In this document: one piece after another, positions 1 through 10,116 of the stretch | Layout: each line of letters starts with the position of its first letter | How positions within the stretch are numbered: position 1 is the first letter of the stretch | Origin: Prochlorococcus marinus str. MIT 9314 | Lineage (GTDB): Bacteria; Cyanobacteriota; Cyanobacteriia; PCC-6307; Cyanobiaceae | Reading direction: 5' to 3' | Length of the DNA stretch: 64,000 nt | Assembly: GCF_000760035.1 (NCBI RefSeq) | Contig: NZ_JNAO01000013.1 | Location: 124,001-188,000 of the forward strand | Translations under genes and position numbers: made by a program | Notes under the pieces: generated by a model | Database searches by the model: none | What the model was told of the DNA's origin: nothing | Seen by the model: the letters and a program-made list of their open reading frames with translations, nothing else

Positions 1-1759
1 TTGGAAGTGGTGAAACTAATTCACATTGAGGGGCTGCTTCATTTTTAATAATTGGAGGGAAAGCAGGACAGGAATCTGGCCAAGTATAAGCTCTTATAGT
101 TATGGCACTGTTTTTTGGACTAAATTTCAATCCATTTCCTAGTAAATTATCAAAAACCTGCAAAAGTAAATCAAAATTTCCAAGAATTGGAGGAATAGTT
201 TCCTCTATTTCATGAGATAGTGAAACATTTTTTTCAGAAGCATTAAGTCTATAATTTCTAAGAGTCTGTTCTATTGCTGGTTTTATGTCCATTTGCTCTA
301 GCTGGACAATTTTCCCAGATTCCAATCTAGATAAATCTAAGACATCATTTACAAGTCTTGTTAACCTATCAGTCTCTGAATTTGCAATCCCCAAAAATTC
401 TATTTGTTCTTCATCAGTAAGCTGATCTTTTAAATCATGTAAGGTCTCTACATAACTTTTGATATTAAAAAGTGGTGTCCTTAATTCATGCGATACATTG
501 CTTATGAATCTATTTTGTGCCGCGTTAAGTTCAACTTCTCTAGTTAAATCTTGGATTGTTACAGCAATTCCTTTTAGTTCAACTTTATTTGTATCTAAGA
601 CTGATTGCAAGACAATTCTTAAAGTTCTTGCTGGTTCTCCTAAGCTGAATCTTAAATCGTCCTTCTCCTTTTCCCTGTTTAAGATAGATTCTATATTTGT
701 ATGTAAGTCATTGGATAAAATCTCGGGGATTTCATTTAAAAAAAGTTTACCTTCTAGAAATCTTCCTTCCCAACGAAATAATCTCTTTGCTGTTGGATTA
801 GTAAGTACAATCTTGCCCTTTGAGTCCAATAATATTGCACCATCAGCCATAGTAGCTATTAATGATTGTTGCTTGATTTGTGCCGCTTTTAGTTCTTCTA
901 TATTAGCTTCATCATAATTTTCTAACTGTGTTGCCATGCGGTTAAATCCATTTAAGAGTTCTCCTAAATCACCTGTCATGGGTAAAGAAATTCTGGATTT
1001 GAAATTTCCTTTTGAAATTTCTCTAACACCTCTGACCAACTCTCTGACTGGTCTTGTGATAGTAAGGGCATTAAATACAGCTCCAAGTATCACTAAAACC
1101 CAAATAGAGATAAAAACTGCAATGGTGAGTTCTCTAGTTAAGGCAGCACTTGCTAATGCTTTTTTATTAGGGGTGACTCCCAAAGCTAAAGTTCCAAGAT
1201 ATTTGCCTTTCCACAACATTGGGACAAATACATCTGTTACTTGACCTTGAGGTGTAGCATGCTGCCTAACCAAAGGAAATTGTGGTCTCTTCTTCAATTC
1301 TGAAGGTAATTTTAATTTTCGAGTGAGCTGAAACTGACTGTCTGAGCTTGTTGGTGTTGCACTGATTGGTATCCCAAGTTGAACAATATCTTCAGCATCA
1401 GTAAAGAAAATATAACGCAGGTTTCGACTTGATCTCCAAAACTTTTCAGCTACATTTGAAATTTCTTTTTTTTGATTATTAGCGACTAATTCTGTAACAT
1501 TCCCAGACAACAATAAGCCAAGGTCTCTAGCATATCTAGTATCATTCATACCGGCATCTCTTTGAATACTATTTAAGGCAAAAAAAGTTATTCCTGTCAT
1601 TAGGAGGCTCACGACAAGAGTTGCTATAGCTAACAACTTTGTTCTTAAACTGAACCCACTCCACCAAGAGAGAAGTCCATTAATCCAATAGTTATTATTA
1701 ATATCTTTATTATCAGTGATGTTATATTTTCTATTTTCTAGATTATTGGTATCTACCAT
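1..1759 (-). CDS. nblS: NblS/Hik33-type sensor histidine kinase (3' end beyond window)
   Basis: Membrane two-component sensor kinase; in cyanobacteria NblS/Hik33/DspA signals high light, cold and nutrient stress, usually to RpaB (family knowledge). It starts at the ATG at 1759 and runs off the left edge, so 586 codons are visible. In order: a cytosolic leader, a membrane span near residues 42-62, a sensor region, a HAMP domain (RPVRELVRGVREISKGNF), a PAS-like domain, and the H-box SHELRTPL with phospho-acceptor His424. The ATPase N-box DNLLGNGLKFSP follows, then a Cys- and Pro-containing stretch at the window edge. The kinase C-terminus, with its G boxes, is not visible. The start codon lies four bases after the purD stop, so the two genes are probably co-transcribed. 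The identification rests on domain order and the purD neighbour. Confidence 0.93.
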   Translation of the reverse strand, partial: MVDTNNLENRKYNITDNKDINNNYWINGLLSWWSGFSLRTKLLAIATLVVSLLMTGITFFALNSIQRDAGMNDTRYARDLGLLLSGNVTELVANNQKKEISNVAEKFWRSSRNLRYIFFTDAEDIVQLGIPISATPTSSDSQFQLTRKLKLPSELKKRPQFPLVRQHATPQGQVTDVFVPMLWKGKYLGTLALGVTPNKKALASAALTRELTIAVFISIWVLVILGAVFNALTITRPVRELVRGVREISKGNFKSRISLPMTGDLGELLNGFNRMATQLENYDEANIEELKAAQIKQQSLIATMADGAILLDSKGKIVLTNPTAKRLFRWEGRFLEGKLFLNEIPEILSNDLHTNIESILNREKEKDDLRFSLGEPARTLRIVLQSVLDTNKVELKGIAVTIQDLTREVELNAAQNRFISNVSHELRTPLFNIKSYVETLHDLKDQLTDEEQIEFLGIANSETDRLTRLVNDVLDLSRLESGKIVQLEQMDIKPAIEQTLRNYRLNASEKNVSLSHEIEETIPPILGNFDLLLQVFDNLLGNGLKFSPKNSAITIRAYTWPDSCPAFPPIIKNEAAPQCELVSPLP

Positions 1760-1763
1760 AAGC

Positions 1764-3095
1764 TTAATTCTCCTTAGAGAAGTTTTTTCTCACTTGATGA
1801 CCTATGTCATTTCTAAAGTAAATACCCTCAAAATGAATTTCTCTTAAATTTTTGTATGCTTTTTCAAAAACCATATCGAAGTCTTTATCTTGACAGACAA
1901 TACTTAATACTCTCCCTCCAGCAGTTAATAATTTCCCACTATCACTCAAAGAAGTACCAGAGTCAAAAATTTGACAATCATTTGAATCAATCTTACCTAT
2001 ATTTATTTGGTAGCCAGTTTTATATTCGTGAGGATAACCTTTGGAGGTCGCTATTACACAACCACTAACTTTATCAGAAGTATTAATCTTTTCATCACCA
2101 GTTAAGCTTCCCATTGAGCATTTTTCTAAAAGAAATACAAAATTTTGATCCATCAAGGGCATTATTGTTTGGCATTCTGGATCACCAAATCTGCAATTAT
2201 ATTCTATAACCTTGGGCCCAGATTTTGTGATCATTAACCCAAAATAAATGACTCCTCTATAGTCAATACTTCTTTTATTTAGCCCATTTATTGTAGGTTC
2301 AATTATCTCTTTGATTATCTTATCAAGGTAAACTTCTGTTAATAATGGGGCAGGAGAATAAGCCCCCATTCCTCCTGTATTTGGTCCTTTATCTTTTTCA
2401 TTGAGTCTTTTGTGATCTTGAGCTGTCGGTAGTAATGTATATCTCTTTCCATCGCATAAAGCAAAGACAGAAACTTCTGGACCTTGAATTTTTTCTTCTA
2501 GAACTACTACATTCCCTGAGTTGCCAAATTTTCCATTGAAAATTGTCTCTGCTGCTTTAAAGCATTCTTCTTTTGAATTAGGAATAAAAACACCTTTTCC
2601 TGAAGCTAGACCATCAGCTTTTACAACAAGTGGAATTGATGATGAATTAATAATCTTTTTGGCTTCCTCTAAAGAATTGACTTTCCAAAAGTTTGCAGTT
2701 GGAATATTTGCGTCTTGCATAAATTCCTTCGCCCAAGATTTGCTAAACTCTAGTTTTGCTCCGTCTTTATTAGGACCAAATACTTTAAAATCTTTTCTGC
2801 GAAGAAAATCAGCTAATCCATTTGCCAAAGGTATTTCTGGTCCAATTACGACTAAACCTATCTTAAGAAAATCAAGCTTTTCGACTAGTTCATTTTTATT
2901 ATTTATATCAATTTTTATTCTTTCACATTTATTTATTCTTTCTGAACCAGCGTTACCAGGTATTAAATAAACTTTTTTAACTAATTCATTTTTTTGAATA
3001 GCCCAAGCCAAAGAGTTTTCTCTTCCGCCATTACCAATTATTAAAATATTTTCTAATGTAAAAGAGTTCATAGAGCTAGGTGAATGAATTCCCAT
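1764..3095 (-). CDS. purD: phosphoribosylamine--glycine ligase (GARS)
   Basis: Catalyses the second step of purine synthesis, ATP-dependent joining of glycine to phosphoribosylamine, in the cytosol. The 443-residue protein has the N-terminal NAD-like fold with IIGNGGRENSLAW at about residues 19-31, an ATP-grasp core containing the GPNTGGMGAYSP stretch, and the family signature RFGDPECQ. Length is normal for PurD. The ATG at 3071 (MNSFTLENILIIGNGG) is an equally plausible start; the extra eight residues are not typical of the family. It is divergent from purC across a 135-base gap, which puts two purine genes back to back, and it is followed within four bases by nblS. Confidence 0.97.
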   Translation of the reverse strand: MGIHSPSSMNSFTLENILIIGNGGRENSLAWAIQKNELVKKVYLIPGNAGSERINKCERIKIDINNKNELVEKLDFLKIGLVVIGPEIPLANGLADFLRRKDFKVFGPNKDGAKLEFSKSWAKEFMQDANIPTANFWKVNSLEEAKKIINSSSIPLVVKADGLASGKGVFIPNSKEECFKAAETIFNGKFGNSGNVVVLEEKIQGPEVSVFALCDGKRYTLLPTAQDHKRLNEKDKGPNTGGMGAYSPAPLLTEVYLDKIIKEIIEPTINGLNKRSIDYRGVIYFGLMITKSGPKVIEYNCRFGDPECQTIMPLMDQNFVFLLEKCSMGSLTGDEKINTSDKVSGCVIATSKGYPHEYKTGYQINIGKIDSNDCQIFDSGTSLSDSGKLLTAGGRVLSIVCQDKDFDMVFEKAYKNLREIHFEGIYFRNDIGHQVRKNFSKEN

Positions 3096-3230
3096 ATATT
3101 TGTTTTTTTAAGGTTATGAGGTTTCGATTAATAATCAGTTAAAATGAAAATAGAATCATTTGAAATTGATCTCTAATAATTATGTTAATTAAAAAAAGTT
3201 CATTAGTAATGATAATGAGGCTTTAAATTA

Positions 3231-3968
3231 ATGAATAATAAACATGTGTTAATTTATGAAGGCAAAGCAAAAAAAGTATTTGCTCATCATGATGAAAATA
3301 AAGTAAAAATTGAATTTAAGGATGATGCTACAGCCTTTAATGCTTTGAAAAAAGAAAAATTTGAAGGTAAAGGCAAACTTAATTGCTTAATAAGTGCAAG
3401 TATTTTTGAGATTCTAATTAAGAAGAATATTCCAACTCATTTTATTAAACTTGAAAATGAAAATACAATGATTGCAAAAAAAATAAAAATAATTCCATTA
3501 GAAATTGTTCTCAGAAATACTGCTTATGGTTCTTTGTGCAAACAAACAACTATTAAACCTGGAACTTTGTTACCAAAACCTTTAATTGATATTTATCTTA
3601 AAAATGATGGACTTAATGATCCCCTTATTACAAAAGATAGAATTGAATTAATGAATATATTAAGCTCAGATGATTTAGAATTAATAATTAGTTTAACTTT
3701 TAAGGTAAATGAAATCCTGAAAAGTTTTTTTAAAAATATTCAACTTCAACTTGTAGATTTCAAATTGGAATTTGGTTATGATTTTAAAAATAACATTCTT
3801 CTCGGAGATGAAATAAGTCCTGATAATTGTAGGTTGTGGGATCTAAATCAAAAAAATGATACAATTGTAAGTCTAGATAAAGATAGATTTAGAAATGATC
3901 TTGGTGGTTTAATTGAAGCTTATAGTGAAATTAACCGAAGAATTAACAATTATCTTGAACTTAAATAA
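3231..3968 (+). CDS. purC: SAICAR synthetase
   Basis: Phosphoribosylaminoimidazole-succinocarboxamide synthase joins aspartate to CAIR in purine synthesis. The 245-residue product opens with the ATP-binding strand and loop YEGKAKKVF (about residues 9-17), then has the signature LEIVLRNTAYGSL near residue 93 and the substrate-binding DEISPDNCRLWD near residue 193. Length matches bacterial PurC. It starts at an ATG and begins a rightward series with bamA and the lipid A genes; the gap to bamA is 36 bases. Confidence 0.97.
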   Translation: MNNKHVLIYEGKAKKVFAHHDENKVKIEFKDDATAFNALKKEKFEGKGKLNCLISASIFEILIKKNIPTHFIKLENENTMIAKKIKIIPLEIVLRNTAYGSLCKQTTIKPGTLLPKPLIDIYLKNDGLNDPLITKDRIELMNILSSDDLELIISLTFKVNEILKSFFKNIQLQLVDFKLEFGYDFKNNILLGDEISPDNCRLWDLNQKNDTIVSLDKDRFRNDLGGLIEAYSEINRRINNYLELK

Positions 3969-4004
3969 ATAAATAATGACTGATTTATCTTAATTAAAAT
4001 TACT

Positions 4005-6137
4005 ATGCAAAAACATTTTTTAAAATTCGGAAAGGTTTTCACAAATGTTGCCTGCACTCCCTTGATTTTGATATCAAATAATTCAGAACTGGCTGCTAAG
4101 TATTTGCCAATAGATGATGATAAATCAATAAAAAACTTAGAAATATCCAACAATAACAAAGATTTTTTTCAAGGTATTGAATTCAAAAAAGAGAAGAAAT
4201 TTTTTCTTTCCGAAAATAATACTGAAATTAATGAAGAAAGTGTTGTTATCTCAGAAATAATTATCGAAGGTTGGGAAAATCATCCTGAGGGTAGAAAACT
4301 TGAATTGGCTGCATATGATTCTATGAGCATAAAACCTGGAAGTATTGTTGATAATCGAATTTTAAATCAAGACCTCAATTCAATTTACGCTAGTGGTTGG
4401 TTTTCAGGAGTTAAAATAAAGTCTCAAGATGGGCCACTAGGTGTGAGGTTAATAGTAAAAATAGTGCCCAATCCAATTTTGAAGAAAGTTGAACTTAAAC
4501 CAAAAAACTCTTTAATCTCTAATGAATACGTAGATGATATTTTTAATAATTATTATGGGACAACTCTTAACTTAAATGAATTTCAAAATAAGATAGAAAT
4601 TATAAAAAAACGTTATGAAAAAGAGGGTTATTCTTTAGTTAGAATTAATGGCCCTGATAGAATCTCTGAGAACGGAGTAATTACATTAAAAGTTTCTGAG
4701 GGTATTATATCTGACGTAGAAATTAGATTCCCTGATTCTGATGGTGAATTTGTTATTGATGGAAAACCTAGAAAAGGGAAAACAAAAGATTGGGTCATAA
4801 AAAGAGAATTAAAATCACAACCAGGTTCAATATTTAATAGAAAAATTTTAGAAGCTGATATCGGTAGACTTTATTCCACATCATTATTTGATGATGTAAA
4901 GGTTTCTCTTGGCCCTGACAAATTGAATCCAGGCCAAGTCATAATTTTTTTAGACTTGAGCGAACAAAGAACAGGATCATTAACAGGTGGGCTTGGATAT
5001 AGCAATGGTGCAGGCATCTTCGCCTCAATTGGTTTGCAGGAAACAAATACACTAGGAAGAGCATGGTCTACAAATTTAAATCTAAATTTCGGAGAATATT
5101 CAACCACTTATAACTTTTCATTATCTGATCCATGGATTAAAGGAGATAAACATAAAACATCTTTCAGAACAAATCTTTTTTTAAGTAGAGATTATCCACA
5201 AGAATTTAGAAGTGATAAAAATGGGCGCATATACGCAGTAGATGATACTAGTACTTCAACCTCTGATAGTTTTTCATCAATAGTTTTAGAAAAAACAGGA
5301 GGTGGATTTTCTTTCTCAAGGCCATTAAATGGCGGAGATCCATTTAAGGTCGCTAAATGGAGAGTTCTTGCAGGAATGAACTTTAAGAAAGTAAAGATGA
5401 TTGATGGTGATGGAAATTTAAAACCTTATGGTGATAAGACTCCAACAACAGGAAATATAAATGATATTATCTGTATTGGATTTACTCCAAATGATGGATC
5501 ATGTCCTGCAGAAAATACATTAGTGAGTTTTATCGCGAGTACTTCTAGAAATAATTTGAACAGTTCCATTAACCCAACTTCAGGAAATAAATTTACCTTT
5601 GGGACTGAACAGTTTGTTTCAATAGGAAAAAATTCTCCAACTTTTAATAGAATGAGAGCTTCATATTCATATTTTATACCGACAAAACTGATCAATTTAA
5701 CTAAAGCATGTAAATCTAGTAAAGCTACTAGTGAAGATTGCCCTCAAGCTATTGGTTTTCAATTTAAGGCTGGAACTATTCTTGGGGAACTGCCTCCTTA
5801 TGAATCATTTTGTATGGGAGGAACATCATCAGTTAGAGGGTGGGGCTCTTGTGATTTAGCTGTAAGTAAAAGTTTTGTTGAAGGTACCGCAGAATATAGA
5901 TTTCCAGTTTGGAGAATGATATCAGGAGCTTTATTTGTTGATGCAGGAAGTGATTTAGGATCTCAAAAAGATGTTCCAGGAAAACCCGGTAAATTATTAC
6001 AGAAATCAGGTTCTGGTTATTCGCTTGGAGGAGGGGTTGGAGTAAAAACACCAATTGGGCCATTAAGATTAGATGTTGCGAGTAAGGACTTAAGTGGAGA
6101 TTGGAGATATACACTTGGAGTTGGATGGAAGTTCTAA
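4005..6137 (+). CDS. bamA: Omp85/BamA outer-membrane assembly protein
   Basis: Outer-membrane beta-barrel assembly factor of the Omp85/Toc75 family, which inserts barrel proteins into the outer membrane. In the 710 residues, POTRA domains occupy about residues 80-310 (for example VVISEIIIEGWENHPEG and RYEKEGYSLVRING). A beta-barrel rich in alternating aromatic and polar residues follows, ending in a C-terminal aromatic (VGWKF). The conserved barrel-lumen motif SVRGW lies near residue 605. The N-terminus is weakly hydrophobic and could be a signal peptide, but I see no clear cleavage site. Its stop codon abuts the lpxC start, so translation is probably coupled and barrel assembly is linked to lipid A synthesis. 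Confidence 0.95.
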   Translation: MQKHFLKFGKVFTNVACTPLILISNNSELAAKYLPIDDDKSIKNLEISNNNKDFFQGIEFKKEKKFFLSENNTEINEESVVISEIIIEGWENHPEGRKLELAAYDSMSIKPGSIVDNRILNQDLNSIYASGWFSGVKIKSQDGPLGVRLIVKIVPNPILKKVELKPKNSLISNEYVDDIFNNYYGTTLNLNEFQNKIEIIKKRYEKEGYSLVRINGPDRISENGVITLKVSEGIISDVEIRFPDSDGEFVIDGKPRKGKTKDWVIKRELKSQPGSIFNRKILEADIGRLYSTSLFDDVKVSLGPDKLNPGQVIIFLDLSEQRTGSLTGGLGYSNGAGIFASIGLQETNTLGRAWSTNLNLNFGEYSTTYNFSLSDPWIKGDKHKTSFRTNLFLSRDYPQEFRSDKNGRIYAVDDTSTSTSDSFSSIVLEKTGGGFSFSRPLNGGDPFKVAKWRVLAGMNFKKVKMIDGDGNLKPYGDKTPTTGNINDIICIGFTPNDGSCPAENTLVSFIASTSRNNLNSSINPTSGNKFTFGTEQFVSIGKNSPTFNRMRASYSYFIPTKLINLTKACKSSKATSEDCPQAIGFQFKAGTILGELPPYESFCMGGTSSVRGWGSCDLAVSKSFVEGTAEYRFPVWRMISGALFVDAGSDLGSQKDVPGKPGKLLQKSGSGYSLGGGVGVKTPIGPLRLDVASKDLSGDWRYTLGVGWKF

Positions 6138-6974
6138 GTGTTTTCTTGGCCTGCTAATTATGATTTCTGCTATACCTTAGCTGGTGTTATCTCCAGAGAA
6201 GGTATAGGCCTGCATAGTGGAGAAAAAACAAGAGTTAAAATTTCTCCTTATGAAAAAGAAGGATATTATGTCTCTTTCAGGGATAAACCTGGTGAGATTT
6301 TTAAGTTAACTCAGGATTTAATTGGAAGCACCATGCTTTGTACGGCAGTTAAATTGGGGGGGCGAAATTTATATACTATTGAGCATTTACTATCATCAAT
6401 GGCTGGGTGTGGGTTAAGTTATATTCATATTGAGGTTGATGGGAAAGAGATTCCTCTTTTAGATGGTTCAGCAATCCAGTGGGTTAAAGATTTTGAAGAA
6501 GTAGGGATAAAAAAGGCACCTAGACCAGATAATTTCTTTCAAGAGATTAATAAATCAATAATTTTAAATAAAGAAGGCTCAGTAATAGCGGCTACACCTT
6601 CTAAAAAAACTACAATAATATCCACAATAAATTTTGCCTATAAAGCAATTGGAAATCAAACTTTTGTGATTGACTTAAATCCAAAAAGTTTTGTTGAAAT
6701 GATTGCTCCTGCTAGAACATTTGGTTTTAAAGATCAATTTCAAGAGTTAAGTGAACTTGGATTAATAAAAGGCGGAAGTTTGGAAAATGCTCTTGTTTGT
6801 GACGGGGATAAATGGGTTAATCCACCATTAAGATTTGATAATGAACCAATAAGACATAAAATTTTAGACCTAATTGGGGACTTGGCTTTGGTAGGGTTAC
6901 CTAAGGCTCAAATTTTAGTTTATAAAGGATCACATTCTTTAAATGCTTTGTTAGCCTCATCGCTAAAAAATTAA
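6138..6974 (+). CDS. lpxC: UDP-3-O-acyl-N-acetylglucosamine deacetylase
   Basis: Zinc-dependent deacetylase, the committed step of lipid A synthesis. The protein has 278 residues, typical of cyanobacterial LpxC and a little shorter than the E. coli enzyme. Visible zinc ligands are His83 in [13 protein letters not shown] and the [13 protein letters not shown] motif near residue 240; the HDGSA-equivalent loop reads [10 protein letters not shown]. The start is a GTG placed directly after the bamA stop codon, which fits tight coupling. fabZ, lpxA and lpxB follow. Confidence 0.96.
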   Translation: MFSWPANYDFCYTLAGVISREGIGLHSGEKTRVKISPYEKEGYYVSFRDKPGEIFKLTQDLIGSTMLCTAVKLGGRNLYTIEHLLSSMAGCGLSYIHIEVDGKEIPLLDGSAIQWVKDFEEVGIKKAPRPDNFFQEINKSIILNKEGSVIAATPSKKTTIISTINFAYKAIGNQTFVIDLNPKSFVEMIAPARTFGFKDQFQELSELGLIKGGSLENALVCDGDKWVNPPLRFDNEPIRHKILDLIGDLALVGLPKAQILVYKGSHSLNALLASSLKN

Positions 6975-6991
6975 CCTTATCTTTAATTGTT

Positions 6992-7450
6992 TTGGAAAAG
7001 AAATTATCCAGTGAAAATAATCAACTTTCCTCTGAGCACATACTAGGTTTATTGCCTCACAGATATCCTTTCGCTCTTGTGGATAAAGTCATAGAGCATA
7101 TTCCAGGGGAGAAAGCGGTTGCAATAAAAAATGTAACTATAAATGAGCCTCAATTTCAGGGACATTTTCCTGAGAGACCCTTGATGCCTGGAGTTCTTAT
7201 CGTTGAATCAATGGCTCAAGTTGGTGGAATCATTGTAACGCAAATGCCCGATCTTCCCAAAGGACTTTTCGTCTTTGCTGGAATCAATAATGTTAAATTC
7301 AGAAAACCAGTTGTACCAGGAGATCAATTGATAATTTCTTGTGAGTTATTGTCTATTAAAAGAAAAAGATTTGGTAAGGTTAAAGGTGAGGCGCACGTTG
7401 ATGGTAACTTGGTTTGTGCTGGAGAATTAATGTTTTCATTGGTTGATTAG
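6992..7450 (+). CDS. fabZ: 3-hydroxyacyl-ACP dehydratase
   Basis: Hot-dog-fold dehydratase of fatty acid elongation. It also competes with LpxA for hydroxyacyl-ACP, which is why it commonly sits in lpx operons. The 152 residues contain the catalytic His58 in [14 protein letters not shown] and Glu72 in [10 protein letters not shown]. The start is a TTG at 6992, 17 bases after lpxC; no ATG precedes the conserved [12 protein letters not shown] segment, so the TTG decides the start. Its end overlaps the possible TTG start of lpxA. Confidence 0.96.
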   Translation: MEKKLSSENNQLSSEHILGLLPHRYPFALVDKVIEHIPGEKAVAIKNVTINEPQFQGHFPERPLMPGVLIVESMAQVGGIIVTQMPDLPKGLFVFAGINNVKFRKPVVPGDQLIISCELLSIKRKRFGKVKGEAHVDGNLVCAGELMFSLVD

Positions 7451-7454
7451 GGAT

Positions 7455-8297
7455 ATGGATCATAAAAATACTGAATTAAAATCGAGCTTTAGTGGCGTAA
7501 AAGTCCACCCAAATGCTTTTGTTGATCCAAGTGCAGAATTGCACGATGGGGTTATTGTCTCTCAAGGAGCCATTATCGGTCCTGATGTGACTATTGGGAA
7601 AGGAACCGAAATTGGACCGAACGCTGTTATCTCAGGAAGAACTCAAATTGGTATTAACAATAAAGTTTTCCCAAGTGTTTTTATAGGTCTTGATCCGCAG
7701 GACCTTAAATATAAAGGGGACCATACTGAAGTAATTATTGGAGATAATAATACTTTCAGAGAATGTGTAACTATTAATAAGGCAACTGATGAAGGAGAAA
7801 AAACAATTATTGGAAATAATAATTTGTTGATGGCTTACACTCATATCGGCCATAATTGTGAACTTGGTAATAGGATAGTTTTATCAAATAGTGTTCAAGT
7901 TGCAGGCCATGTAAAGATTGAAGACAAAGCTATTATTGGCGGTTGTTTAGGTATTCATCAGTTTGTACATATTGGATATTTAGCAATGATTGGAGGGATG
8001 ACTAGAGTAGATAGAGATGTACCTCCTTTTTGTTTAGCCGAAGGGCATCCAGGAAGGTTAAGAGGTTTAAATAGGATTGGAATTAAGAGAAGTGGTTTGA
8101 TGGAAAATAAAGATTTTGACTTAAAATTACTTCAAAGTACTTGGAAAATACTTTTTAAATCTAATGATGCGATTTCAAATTCATTAGAAAAAGTAATGAA
8201 AGAAGAATTAGATATTTCATCTTCAAGGTTATGTTGTTTTTTAAAAGAGTCAATATCTAAAGAAAGAAGAGGACCAATGCCTGTAGTGAATGTATGA
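7455..8297 (+). CDS. lpxA: UDP-N-acetylglucosamine acyltransferase
   Basis: First acyltransferase of lipid A synthesis; a trimeric left-handed beta-helix. The protein (280 residues from the ATG at 7455) shows the hexapeptide-repeat pattern from about residue 14 (VHPNAFVDPSAELHDGVIV) and the catalytic-His region TLxAYTHIGHNCELGN-like near residue 128, written here as LMAYTHIGHNCELGN. A helical C-terminal domain follows. A TTG at 7443 overlaps fabZ by eight bases and would add four residues; I prefer the ATG because an AGGGA precedes it. It ends in an ATGA overlap with lpxB. Confidence 0.95.
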   Translation: MDHKNTELKSSFSGVKVHPNAFVDPSAELHDGVIVSQGAIIGPDVTIGKGTEIGPNAVISGRTQIGINNKVFPSVFIGLDPQDLKYKGDHTEVIIGDNNTFRECVTINKATDEGEKTIIGNNNLLMAYTHIGHNCELGNRIVLSNSVQVAGHVKIEDKAIIGGCLGIHQFVHIGYLAMIGGMTRVDRDVPPFCLAEGHPGRLRGLNRIGIKRSGLMENKDFDLKLLQSTWKILFKSNDAISNSLEKVMKEELDISSSRLCCFLKESISKERRGPMPVVNV

Positions 8298-9472
8298 ATA
8301 AAAAGATATTTATAAGTACTGGAGAAGTATCTGGAGATTTGCATGGAAGTTTGTTAACAAAAGCATTGTTAGATGAAGCTAAAAAAAAATCTATAGATTT
8401 AGAAATTTGCGGATTAGGCGGAGAAAGGATGAAGAAAGAAGGTGTAAAAATTCTTCAAGACACTACATCAATTAGTGCAATAGGAATTTGGGAGGCTTTA
8501 CCTCTTATTATTCCAACAATAAGAATTCAAAAAAGGTTCTATAAATTACTAAAAAAATATCCTCCTGATTGCTTAATTTTGATTGACTATATGGGACCTA
8601 ATATAAAAATTGGCACTAAATTAAAAAGATCGAAGACTAAAATTCCAATTTTTTACTATATTGCTCCCCAAGAGTGGGCTTGGAGGGTCGGTAATGGTAC
8701 TACAACAAATCTAATAAAGTTTTCTGATAAGATTTTTGCAATTTTCAAAAAAGAAGCATCATTTTACAAAAAGAGGGGAGGAAATGTTTTTTGGGTTGGA
8801 CATCCAATGATTGATTTGACAAAAAAACTTCCTCTAAAGAAAGATGCCAGAACTATTTTAAACCTTCGCCCAAATCAAAACATCATACTTTTAATGCCCG
8901 CATCAAGACCTCAAGAATTGAGATATATTTTACCTACTTTCATGAGAGCAGCGAATAAATTACAACAAAAATATCCAAGTTTAGTTGTCTATATCCCCTC
9001 CTGTCGGAGAGCTTTTGATGAAATATTCAAAAAAGCATTTAGAAAATATCAAGTAAAAGGATTTGTGATTTCTCAAAAAGATAGTACAAAATTAAAGCCT
9101 TACATTTTTTCGCTTACTAAAATTGCTCTTTGTAAATCCGGGACAGTTAATATGGAATTGGCTTTACATGGAATCCCACAGATTGTTGGTTATAGAGTAA
9201 GTAGGGTAACTGCTTTTATTGCTAAAAAAATTCTCAATTTCAAAGTAAAATTTATTTCTCCTGTAAATTTGTTAGTTAATAAATTAATAATTCCTGAGTT
9301 TGTGCAGAGAGAGTTTGATGAAAATAAAATTTTTTACAAATCTTGTCGGATTCTGGAGGGAAAGTCAGAAAAAATAAAAATTAGAAAAGGTTATGCTTTT
9401 TTAAAAAAAGAATTAGGAGAAGAGGGCGTAGTCCAGAGAGCCGCTAAAGAGATTATTAATTCTATTATTTGA
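8294..9472 (+). CDS. lpxB: lipid A disaccharide synthase
   Basis: GT19 glycosyltransferase that condenses UDP-diacylglucosamine with lipid X to form the tetra-acylated disaccharide at the inner membrane. The 392 residues begin with the family motif STGEVSGDLHGS and contain PQEWAWRVG and the donor-site stretch CKSGTVNMELALHGIPQIVGYR, of which the central SGTVNMELA is diagnostic. Its start overlaps the lpxA stop by four bases (ATGA), which indicates translational coupling. It closes the lipid A run; msrA follows after 16 bases. Confidence 0.95.
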   Translation: MNKKIFISTGEVSGDLHGSLLTKALLDEAKKKSIDLEICGLGGERMKKEGVKILQDTTSISAIGIWEALPLIIPTIRIQKRFYKLLKKYPPDCLILIDYMGPNIKIGTKLKRSKTKIPIFYYIAPQEWAWRVGNGTTTNLIKFSDKIFAIFKKEASFYKKRGGNVFWVGHPMIDLTKKLPLKKDARTILNLRPNQNIILLMPASRPQELRYILPTFMRAANKLQQKYPSLVVYIPSCRRAFDEIFKKAFRKYQVKGFVISQKDSTKLKPYIFSLTKIALCKSGTVNMELALHGIPQIVGYRVSRVTAFIAKKILNFKVKFISPVNLLVNKLIIPEFVQREFDENKIFYKSCRILEGKSEKIKIRKGYAFLKKELGEEGVVQRAAKEIINSII

Positions 9473-9488
9473 ACTATATAATAAAAAA

Positions 9489-10091
9489 ATGAAATACCTC
9501 TTATCTTTAATAGTTGCTCTATCAATATTTTTTAACCCCATAAACACTTTTGCAGAGGAATTGATTCTTGCAGGAGGTTGTTTTTGGTGTTTAGAACATG
9601 ATTTAGAGTCATTAAAGGGGATAAATTTTGTAAAAAGTGGCTATTCAGGTGGAGATTTGCAAAATCCTACTTACGAAAATCATGAAGGGCATCAGGAAGT
9701 TGTTGTGGTGGACTATGACTCCAAATTGGTAACTTTACCTGAGATACTTAGGCTCTATTTCAGAAATATTGATCCTTTGGACGGTAAGGGTCAATTTTGT
9801 GATCGTGGAGATTCTTATAGGCCAGTCATCTTTTTCAAAGATGCAACTGAGGAAAGTGATGGAAAAAATGCAATTGTTTCCGCCTCTAATGAATTGAATG
9901 TGCCATTAGAAAAAATATCTGTAGAACTAAAATCAAAAGGTCAATTTTGGTTGGCTGAGGAATATCATCAGGATTTTGCTGAGAGAAATGAATTAAAATA
10001 TAAATTTTATAGATTCTCCTGTGGGAGAGATCAGAGGTTGGATAAATTATGGGGCGATAACGCTAGGTCAACAAATCTTTGGAATGAATGA
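9489..10091 (+). CDS. msrA: peptide methionine-S-sulfoxide reductase, exported
   Basis: Repairs oxidised methionine (S-epimer) in proteins. Residues 1-22 look like a signal peptide ending near NTFAEE, which suggests action in the periplasm or thylakoid lumen. The catalytic motif GCFWC places the nucleophile at Cys31. ENHEGHQEVVVVDYD and the RGDSYRPVIFF-type segment match the MsrA core, and a further Cys (FSCGRD) near the C-terminus may be the resolving residue. It lies 16 bases after lpxB, so it may be read with the envelope operon, and is convergent with pepA. Confidence 0.95.
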   Translation: MKYLLSLIVALSIFFNPINTFAEELILAGGCFWCLEHDLESLKGINFVKSGYSGGDLQNPTYENHEGHQEVVVVDYDSKLVTLPEILRLYFRNIDPLDGKGQFCDRGDSYRPVIFFKDATEESDGKNAIVSASNELNVPLEKISVELKSKGQFWLAEEYHQDFAERNELKYKFYRFSCGRDQRLDKLWGDNARSTNLWNE

Positions 10092-10092
10092 T

Positions 10093-10116
10093 TTAAAAAT
10101 AGTTATTTATTTTTAA
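10093..10116. terminator. AT-only hairpin between convergent msrA and pepA
   Basis: A perfect nine-pair inverted repeat made only of A and T (10093-10101 with 10108-10116, six-base loop) sits between the two convergent stop codons and overlaps the pepA stop. It has A/T runs on both sides, so it could stop transcription in both directions. A stem without G-C pairs is thermally weak, so this is only a candidate. Confidence 0.35.

Noticed and set aside
459-1244. Plus-strand frames opposite nblS
   Set aside because: They are antisense to clear kinase domains (HAMP, PAS, H-box) and show no protein family pattern.
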